Source: Terrisporobacter sp. (GTDB lineage: Bacteria; Bacillota_A; Clostridia; Peptostreptococcales; Peptostreptococcaceae). From it: a stretch of DNA of 6,380 nt. The stretch is taken from the NCBI GenBank assembly GCA_029851945.1, contig JARKUZ010000005.1, positions 1 through 6,380 on the forward strand, read 5' to 3'. The notes under the pieces are model-generated. The model ran no database searches. It was not told the origin of the DNA and saw only the letters and a program-made list of their open reading frames with translations. The number at the start of each line of letters is the position of its first letter. Within the stretch, counting starts at the first letter, position 1. This document shows, in pieces, positions 1 through 4,474 of this stretch. The position numbers and the translations under genes are program-made.

Positions 1-1101
1 GGATTTGATACACCTTTAAAACATATTCATTTAAGTGTTGATGGAACAGTAAGCTATAATGCAATATTATATATTCCAGAAAATATGCCTTATGATTTCT
101 ATACAAAAGATTATGAAAAGGGATTAGAATTATATTCTAATGGAGTTATGATAATGAATAAATGCTCTGATCTTCTTCCAGATTACTTTGGATTTGTTAA
201 AGGTATAGTTGACTCAGAAGATTTATCATTAAATATCTCTAGAGAGATTCTTCAACATGATAGACAATTAAGATTTATTGCTAAAAATATTAAAAATAAA
301 ATCAAGAGTGAACTTGAAAAAATGCTTAGAAATGAAAGAGAAAATTATGAAAAGTTTTATAAAGCATTTGGAAGAACTTTGAAGTTTGGTGTTTATGATA
401 ATTTTGGTGCTGAAAAGGAAGTACTTCAAGATTTATTAATGTTCTATTCTTCAAAAGAAAAGAATATGGTTACATTGGATGAATATGTTACAAGAATGGC
501 TGAAGATCAAAAATATATTTATTATGCTGTTGGTGAGTCTATAGATAGAATAGAAAAAATGCCACAAACAGAATTATTATTAGATAAAGGCTATGAAATT
601 TTATACTTCACAGATGATATAGATGAATTCGCTATAAAAATGTTAATGAAATACAAAGAAAAAGAATTTAAATCAGTTTCTAGTAGCGATTTAGGAATTG
701 AAAATAATGATGAAGAAAACAAAGTAGAAGAGAATAGCGAAGAGAATAAATCATTATTTGATGCTATGAAAGAAGTTTTAAATGATAAAATAAATGCTGT
801 TAAAATTTCTAACAAGTTAAAAAATCATCCAGTTTGTCTGTCAAATGAAGGTGATTTATCAATAGAAATGGAAAAATTACTAAACTCAATGCCAAATAAT
901 CAAGGAGTGAAAGCACAGAAAGTATTAGAAATTAATACTCATCATGAAGTATTCACTGCTCTAAAGGGTGCATATGAGAATGATAAAGATAAATTTAACT
1001 TATATACTAACCTTTTATACAATCAAGCATTGTTAATAGAAGGATTATCAATATCAGATCCTGTTGAGTTTACAAATAATATATGTAAATTAATGAAATA
1101 A
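1..1101 (+). CDS. htpG: Molecular chaperone HtpG (Hsp90 family), 3' part, N-terminus outside window
   Basis: This is a cytoplasmic ATP-dependent Hsp90 chaperone that works as a homodimer on late folding and refolding of client proteins. The frame is open from base 1 with no start, so the gene continues leftwards. The 366 visible residues cover the middle and C-terminal domains; bacterial HtpG is about 620-630 aa, so roughly 255 residues with the GHKL ATPase domain are missing. Recognisable blocks, in fragment numbering, are [12 protein letters not shown] (23-34), the hallmark SREILQ (80-85) whose Arg81 corresponds to the family's ATP-contacting middle-domain arginine, and the C-terminal dimerisation segment [11 protein letters not shown] near the end. 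A hydrophilic Asn/Glu-rich linker (bases about 700-750) joins the middle and C-terminal domains. The ATG at 85 is internal, because homology continues upstream of it. A strong terminator hairpin follows 26 bases after the stop. The family call is very secure. Confidence 0.97.
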   Translation, partial: GFDTPLKHIHLSVDGTVSYNAILYIPENMPYDFYTKDYEKGLELYSNGVMIMNKCSDLLPDYFGFVKGIVDSEDLSLNISREILQHDRQLRFIAKNIKNKIKSELEKMLRNERENYEKFYKAFGRTLKFGVYDNFGAEKEVLQDLLMFYSSKEKNMVTLDEYVTRMAEDQKYIYYAVGESIDRIEKMPQTELLLDKGYEILYFTDDIDEFAIKMLMKYKEKEFKSVSSSDLGIENNDEENKVEENSEENKSLFDAMKEVLNDKINAVKISNKLKNHPVCLSNEGDLSIEMEKLLNSMPNNQGVKAQKVLEINTHHEVFTALKGAYENDKDKFNLYTNLLYNQALLIEGLSISDPVEFTNNICKLMK

Positions 1102-1127
1102 TCACAAATATTTATTAAACATATTAT

Positions 1128-1169
1128 TAAAGAATCCCTCATTTATGGTAATAAATGAGGGATTCTTTA
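1128..1169. terminator. Strong bidirectional hairpin terminator between convergent htpG and the 100-aa gene
   Basis: The arms at 1128-1146 and 1151-1169 form a perfect 19-bp stem with the 4-base loop GGTA. It contains the GC-richer core AATCCCTC/GAGGGATT and ends in a CTTTA run. It sits between the htpG stop (1101) and the stop of the convergent minus-strand gene (1187), so it can serve both. The T-run outside the stem is short; part of the U-rich tract lies inside the stem, as is common for two-way terminators. Confidence 0.88.
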
Positions 1170-1186
1170 TAGTAATCATTTATAAA

Positions 1187-1489
1187 TTATTCATATTTAA
1201 ACTTTACAATAATTTCTTTAATCTCACCTTTTGAATTCTTTCTAATAGAAAAATTCTTAATATCTTTAAATTGATTTTCTAATTGGAATGAAAGCTCATT
1301 AATAGTTGCCTTACATTTTTTTGATAAATCGTTATCTTCTACAATAACGAATCTTGACTTTCTACAAGTTGTTTCATTTTGTAAATCGTCAATTATTACA
1401 TAATAATCTGAAGTTTCTTCAATTACATGATACTCCTTATTTAATGTTAAACTTGAACATAAATTATTATTTATACATCTTAAAATCAT
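1187..1489 (-). CDS. Small hypothetical protein, 100 aa, possible SH3-like beta-barrel N-terminus
   Basis: I do not recognise a named family. Read from the ATG at 1489, it is 100 aa with no signal peptide or membrane segment. Residues 1-50 alternate hydrophobic and polar residues like a small beta-barrel: LTLNKEYHVIEE (14-25), YYVIIDD (29-35) and KSRFVIVED (44-52). This 'growing Y-x-V ... YYxIxDD ... KSRF' pattern is often seen in small SH3-like proteins of Firmicutes and their phages. A hydrophilic helix (about 55-76) and a closing beta-hairpin (80-99) follow. Cysteines at 5, 11, 42 and 59 show no metal-site spacing. A longer reading from the ATG at 1519 would add MKKKGREEFD, but those codons are the ribosome binding site (GGGAGGAA at 1496-1503, 6 bases before the 1489 ATG), and that ATG overlaps a candidate -10 box. 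The gene stands alone and converges on htpG. Function is unknown; the fold is inference. Confidence 0.8.
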   Translation of the reverse strand: MILRCINNNLCSSLTLNKEYHVIEETSDYYVIIDDLQNETTCRKSRFVIVEDNDLSKKCKATINELSFQLENQFKDIKNFSIRKNSKGEIKEIIVKFKYE

Positions 1490-1495
1490 ATCAAA

Positions 1496-1504
1496 TTCCT
1501 CCCT
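1496..1504 (-). promoter_or_regulatory. Ribosome binding site deciding the start at 1489
   Basis: On the minus strand this reads AGGGAGGAA, followed by 6 bases and the ATG at 1489. No comparable site precedes the upstream in-frame ATG at 1519. The match fixes the start of the small gene at 1489. Confidence 0.8.
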
Positions 1505-1517
1505 ACCCTTTTTTTTC

Positions 1518-1546
1518 ATTATAAATCATAATTTACAAAAATGAAA
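1518..1546 (-). promoter_or_regulatory. Candidate promoter of the 100-aa gene
   Basis: A perfect TATAAT -10 lies on the minus strand (complement of 1518-1523), about 25 bases ahead of the ribosome binding site core. A poor -35 (TTTCAT, complement of 1541-1546) sits 17 bases upstream. Transcription would start near 1511, giving a leader of about 20 bases. In such an AT-rich stretch a chance match is possible. Confidence 0.4.
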
Positions 1547-1611
1547 TAGTGATATTATATAAATTTAAGAACTTTTTTTAGTAAGAAAGTCTATTATTTT
1601 AATAAATATAT

Positions 1612-1641
1612 TTTACAAATCTATATTTAATCCTGTATAAT
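1612..1641 (+). promoter_or_regulatory. Candidate sigma-A-type promoter of the 175-aa gene
   Basis: TTTACA (1612-1617), an 18-base spacer and a perfect TATAAT (1636-1641) preceded by TG. The leader to the ATG at 1720 would be about 70 bases. The rest of the 1520-1719 gap is AT-rich, with no other gene, repeat or structured RNA that I can support. Confidence 0.5.
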
Positions 1642-1719
1642 CAACAGTGCTAAAATAATTAAAATATGCTATATTAATCTAAAGAAAAAACTTTTATAAA
1701 TAATATTGGAGGGAAGTAC

Positions 1720-2247
1720 ATGGAAATAAAGGATAGAGGATTAAATGAAAAAATTAATCAATTAAAAAAAGGTTTAGAAATAGTTGGTTGTAAATCTAAT
1801 TTATTATCAGATGATAATAGTGAAATTTTAAACTATATTATAGAAAAAACTTTTAGCGATGGTATCGTTAAATTTAATATAAATAATATTGATTATAGTA
1901 TTAATGAGTTAATTAAATGTAAACAAGCTTATGAAATTTATTTTCTTAAGAATAAATTAACCACCCTAAACTCAATAGTTTATAAAATAAAGAAGTATGA
2001 TACATCTTTAGACTCATTAATAAGAAAGTATAAAAAGAGTAGATCATTAGAAGAATATAACGACATAACTAAAAGAATTAAAAAAACTTATAGACTTGAT
2101 ATTAATAAATTAGTACTAAATAGTATTAATAGTGAAATTTTAGATGAATTAAGCCTAGAAGAGCAAGAATCTTTTTATAGTGAATATTTAAGTCAAAAAA
2201 GAAAACAAATCATTGATGGTGTTATTAGCAAAATGGGGATAGTTTAA
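1720..2247 (+). CDS. Hypothetical protein, 175 aa, predicted helical and cytoplasmic
   Basis: I do not recognise this protein. It begins at an ATG placed 6 bases after GGAGGG (1708-1713), a convincing start. It has no signal peptide, membrane span, cysteine cluster (only C24 and C67) or known catalytic motif. The sequence suggests helices separated by short loops. Residues 1-22 are a charged amphipathic helix, 46-62 a short strand-like patch (GIVKFNINNIDYS), 62-93 a long helix, 100-125 a strongly basic helix rich in Lys/Arg (KYKKSRSLEEYNDITKRIKK), and 129-172 acidic then basic helices. The basic stretch could touch nucleic acid, but nothing specific supports that. The gene is monocistronic, with its own promoter candidate, and its stop codon lies inside a palindromic terminator shared with the convergent radical SAM gene. 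Base composition matches its neighbours, with no sign of recent transfer. Confidence 0.85.
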   Translation: MEIKDRGLNEKINQLKKGLEIVGCKSNLLSDDNSEILNYIIEKTFSDGIVKFNINNIDYSINELIKCKQAYEIYFLKNKLTTLNSIVYKIKKYDTSLDSLIRKYKKSRSLEEYNDITKRIKKTYRLDINKLVLNSINSEILDELSLEEQESFYSEYLSQKRKQIIDGVISKMGIV

Positions 2248-2260
2248 TATTAAACTATCC
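2237..2260. terminator. Palindromic bidirectional terminator overlapping the stop codon of the 175-aa gene
   Basis: A perfect 24-base palindrome, with GGATAGTTTA (2237-2246) pairing to TAAACTATCC (2251-2260) around ATAT. TTTT and CATTTT follow on the plus strand, giving a classical U-tract. The TAA stop at 2245-2247 is part of the structure. On the minus strand it lies 8 bases past the radical SAM stop (2269-2271), so it probably terminates both genes. Confidence 0.85.
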
Positions 2261-2268
2261 TTTTCATT

Positions 2269-3174
2269 TTATACACCTTCATTATTAAAATCAGGTACAA
2301 ACTCTTCTGAATTGGTTCCAGACTCTTGAATAAATCCATTTTTTACTCCTATTGAAAGGGAATAATCAATAAGAGAATCATATGTTTTTTCATTAATACT
2401 TCTATTAATTTCAGGATACATTTTAGCATTGTACATTGGAGTATACTGATTCATTAACGATATATACACACTATCTTTAAATTTTTTATAAATTGTATCA
2501 ATAATCTTTTTTGAATCAAACAATAATCCTGGCAATAACAAATGTCTTATAATAACTCCTTTCATAATTATTCCATTTTTATTAAATTTAGGGTGACCTA
2601 CTTGTCTTACCATTTCTTCTATAATTTCTATTACATTTTTTGAATAGCCTTTTATCTTTGAATACTTTAATGAATACTTATCATCAAAATATTTAAAGTC
2701 AGGTAAATAAACATCTATATACCCATTTAAAGCTTTTATTGTATCTAATGAATCTATAGAATTAGTATTGTATATTATAGGTAAATTAAGTCCTTTATTC
2801 TTTGCTATTTTTAATGCTTCTATAATTTGTGGTACAAAATGAGTTGGCGTAACTAAATTAATATTATTTGCTCCTTTCTCTTGTAACTCTAAAAATACTT
2901 CTGATAATCTGTCTATTGTAATTTCTGTTCCAAAGCCTTCACTTGATATTTTATAGTTTTGGCAAAAAACACATTTCAAATTGCAGTTTGAAAAAAATAC
3001 AGTTCCTGAACCCTTTTCCCCTGAAATACATGGTTCTTCCCAAAAATGAAGAGCTGCCCTTGCAATTTTTATATTATTAGTACTATTACATATTCCTATA
3101 GCCCCATTATTTCTATTTACATTACAATTTCTCATACATAAAGTACAATTTTCCAATAATTTAATATAATTCAT
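2269..3174 (-). CDS. Radical SAM protein, PflX / COG1313 type ('pyruvate formate-lyase activating enzyme-like')
   Basis: This is a 301-aa radical SAM enzyme, expected to bind a [4Fe-4S] cluster and cleave S-adenosylmethionine to a 5'-deoxyadenosyl radical; its substrate is unknown. The cluster motif C64-x3-C68-x2-C71 sits in CNLKCVFCQNY. Other family blocks are ALHFWEEPCISGEKGSGTVF (41-60), GANNINLVTPTHF (101-113), YIDVYLPDFKY (152-162), IIRHLLLPG (208-216) and MNQYTPMY. A second cysteine set lies N-terminally, C10-x2-C13-x3-C17-x11-C29, and may hold zinc or another cluster. The length is normal for this group, which is often annotated as a pyruvate formate-lyase activase, but no glycyl radical enzyme gene lies nearby and the group is distinct from PflA. 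The start at 3174 is supported by GAGGTG (complement of 3180-3185) 5 bases upstream. It is transcribed divergently from zapA and convergently with the 175-aa gene. Family assignment is firm; biological role is open. Confidence 0.93.
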   Translation of the reverse strand: MNYIKLLENCTLCMRNCNVNRNNGAIGICNSTNNIKIARAALHFWEEPCISGEKGSGTVFFSNCNLKCVFCQNYKISSEGFGTEITIDRLSEVFLELQEKGANNINLVTPTHFVPQIIEALKIAKNKGLNLPIIYNTNSIDSLDTIKALNGYIDVYLPDFKYFDDKYSLKYSKIKGYSKNVIEIIEEMVRQVGHPKFNKNGIIMKGVIIRHLLLPGLLFDSKKIIDTIYKKFKDSVYISLMNQYTPMYNAKMYPEINRSINEKTYDSLIDYSLSIGVKNGFIQESGTNSEEFVPDFNNEGV

Positions 3175-3194
3175 ATAAACACCTCGTAAAAATT

Positions 3195-3223
3195 AGTATA
3201 TCAGCATATATTACATTAATCAA
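3195..3223 (-). promoter_or_regulatory. Promoter of the radical SAM gene
   Basis: On the minus strand TTGATT (complement of 3218-3223) and TATACT (complement of 3195-3200) are separated by exactly 17 bases. The expected transcription start falls just ahead of the GAGGTG ribosome binding site. The -35 lies inside the dyad at 3206-3238. Confidence 0.62.
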
Positions 3224-3238
3224 TTTAATGTAACATAT
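3206..3238. promoter_or_regulatory. Near-perfect dyad, candidate operator between divergent promoters
   Basis: The inner arms TTACATTAA (3211-3219) and TTAATGTAA (3225-3233) are perfect inverted repeats around a 5-base spacer. After one mismatch (3210/3234) the symmetry continues for four more bases (3206-3209 with 3235-3238), giving 13 of 14 paired positions. It covers the -35 of the radical SAM promoter and abuts the -35 position of the zapA promoter, a layout suited to a dimeric repressor acting on both. There is no U-tract, so it is not a good terminator. The regulator is not identifiable by eye. Confidence 0.5.
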
Positions 3239-3257
3239 AGTTATTTTAAGTCAATTG

Positions 3258-3266
3258 TGCTATAAT
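3258..3266 (+). promoter_or_regulatory. Extended -10 promoter of zapA
   Basis: TGCTATAAT is a perfect TGn extended -10 element. The -35 position 17 bases upstream (3238-3243, TAGTTA) is weak, which the extended element can compensate. Transcription should begin near 3273, leaving a leader of about 27 bases before the ATG at 3300. Confidence 0.65.
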
Positions 3267-3286
3267 TTTAGCATAATGAAAATTCG

Positions 3287-3293
3287 AGAGGTG
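3287..3293 (+). promoter_or_regulatory. Ribosome binding site deciding the zapA start at 3300
   Basis: AGAGGTG lies 6 bases before the ATG at 3300. The other in-frame candidates (TTG at 3255, ATG at 3276) have no such site, so the start is taken at 3300. Confidence 0.8.
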
Positions 3294-3299
3294 CAGAAT

Positions 3300-4310
3300 A
3301 TGAATACGGTGACGGTTATAATAAATGGTATTGAATATAATTTAAGAGGAAAAGAAGACGAAAGATATTTATCTGAAGTTGCCGCTTATGTAGATAATAA
3401 AATAAGAGAAATTTCAGGAAGCAATAAAAAATTAAATACAAGTTCTGCTGCAGTTCTTACTGCTGTTAACATTGCAGATGAACTTTTTAAATGCGATTTA
3501 GAAATTGGAAATATTACTAAGAAAAAAAATTCTCTTGAAGAACGTCATTTAACATTAAAAGAAAGATTAAGGGAACTTAAAGTTGAAATAGACGAAACTG
3601 CAAAAGCAAGGGCATCAGAAGTTGAATCCTTAAAATCTGTTATTTTTAATATGGAATCAAAAATAAAGGACTTAGAAAGCTATAAATTATTAAATGAAGA
3701 GTTAACAGAGAAAGTAAAAGCATTAACTGAAATAAATAGTAATAATGAAGTACAAATCTCAGAGCTAAATAAAGAATTATTAGAGTTACAAAGCACAAAT
3801 AAAGAACTTGAAGATAAAGTTAAAAATTGTACTGCTGAAATAAATAATAGAGTAGAAATTTCTAAATTTGAAGAAGCAATTACAAAATTAGAAAAGACAC
3901 AAAAAATTAATCTTATATTAAGTGATGAAAATGATGATCTTAAGGAAAAAGTATTAGCATATCAAAATGAAGCTAATAACTATTCTATTGAAAATTCAGA
4001 GTTAAAAGAAACTGAAAATAAATTAAGAGAAACAATAAAATTTAAAGATGCTGAATTAGAAGAGTTTAAAGTATTAAATGAAAAGCAAAGTTTAGAAGAA
4101 AAAAACACTTTAGAAAAAAAGATTAATTCATTGGAAGTAGAACTAAAAGATGCCCTAAAGAAAAAAGAAACTTATAGATTACGTAATAAAGATATTAACT
4201 TCCAATTACAAAACTATAAATATAAAGTTTTAGATTTAGAGAAAAAACTTATTGATACTCAATTTAATCTAGCTGTAGAAAAAAGAGATAAAAATCCACT
4301 ATTAAGATAA
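3300..4310 (+). CDS. zapA: Cell division protein ZapA with long C-terminal coiled coil
   Basis: ZapA binds FtsZ and bundles its filaments at the division site. This 336-aa protein has the ZapA domain at residues 1 to about 75: the beta-hairpin VTVIINGIEYNLRGKEDERY, the helix LSEVAAYVDNKIREI (24-38) and the helix SSAAVLTAVNIADELFK (48-64) that starts the coiled coil. A Lys/Glu/Leu-rich heptad region then runs almost to the end, with no glycine after residue 70 and one proline in the whole protein (P333, in the tail KNPLLR). Classical ZapA is only about 85-110 aa; elongated versions occur in clostridia. The frame is open back to a TTG at 3255, but that codon precedes the -10 box at 3261 and cannot be in the transcript. 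The ATG at 3300 follows GAGGTG (3288-3293) by 6 bases, and the domain begins exactly there. A U32 gene follows in the same direction. Confidence 0.9.
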   Translation: MNTVTVIINGIEYNLRGKEDERYLSEVAAYVDNKIREISGSNKKLNTSSAAVLTAVNIADELFKCDLEIGNITKKKNSLEERHLTLKERLRELKVEIDETAKARASEVESLKSVIFNMESKIKDLESYKLLNEELTEKVKALTEINSNNEVQISELNKELLELQSTNKELEDKVKNCTAEINNRVEISKFEEAITKLEKTQKINLILSDENDDLKEKVLAYQNEANNYSIENSELKETENKLRETIKFKDAELEEFKVLNEKQSLEEKNTLEKKINSLEVELKDALKKKETYRLRNKDINFQLQNYKYKVLDLEKKLIDTQFNLAVEKRDKNPLLR

Positions 4311-4342
4311 GTCTGCTCATCATTGAGTGGACTTATCTTAAT
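4301..4342 (+). terminator. Hairpin terminator or attenuator overlapping the zapA stop codon
   Basis: The arms at 4301-4319 and 4324-4342 pair over 19 positions (13 perfect outer pairs, two G-U wobbles, then CTCA/TGAG) around a TCAT loop. The zapA stop TAA (4308-4310) lies in the ascending arm. Only a short, interrupted T-run follows, so it may be a leaky terminator or a 3'-end stabiliser rather than a complete stop between zapA and the U32 gene. Confidence 0.75.
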
Positions 4343-4368
4343 TAGTATAGAAAAACAATAATAATTAT

Positions 4369-4392
4369 GTTATAACAATAAGTAGTTATAAT
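4369..4392 (+). promoter_or_regulatory. Weak candidate promoter of the U32 gene
   Basis: A perfect TATAAT (4387-4392) lies about 80 bases before the U32 start, with no convincing -35. The same stretch has TTATAAC (4370-4376) and GTTATAA (4385-4391) as an inverted pair 8 bases apart. The remaining 4343-4474 sequence is plain AT-rich leader ending in the ribosome binding site AGGAGAG (4462-4468). Confidence 0.3.
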
Positions 4393-4474
4393 AGTTATAT
4401 TAAAATTAATAGTAAATATTTATAGATTTTAAACAAAAGATTATATTAACTTTTTAAATTTAGGAGAGATTTTT

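Noticed and set aside
591..815. Minus-strand open frame of 74 codons
   Set aside because: It lies fully inside htpG, has no convincing ribosome binding site, and its Ser/Phe/Leu-rich product is the typical antisense shadow of an AT-rich, Glu/Lys-rich gene.
85..1101. Separate 338-aa gene starting at the ATG at 85
   Set aside because: HtpG homology continues in frame to base 1, so this ATG is an internal methionine.
1128..1169. Inverted repeat as a mobile-element end (MITE)
   Set aside because: It occurs once, has a 4-base loop, no target duplication, and sits exactly between convergent stops, which is what a terminator does.
1520..1719. Possible small RNA or riboswitch in the gap before the 175-aa gene
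   Set aside because: The sequence is AT-rich with no stable hairpin, conserved riboswitch core or terminator. Only promoter-like elements can be supported.
3206..3238. Rex-type operator or terminator
   Set aside because: The arms TTACATTAA/TTAATGTAA do not fit the Rex pattern TTGTTAA-N4-TTAACAA. There is no GC-rich stem or U-tract and no converging 3' end, so only a generic operator call is kept.
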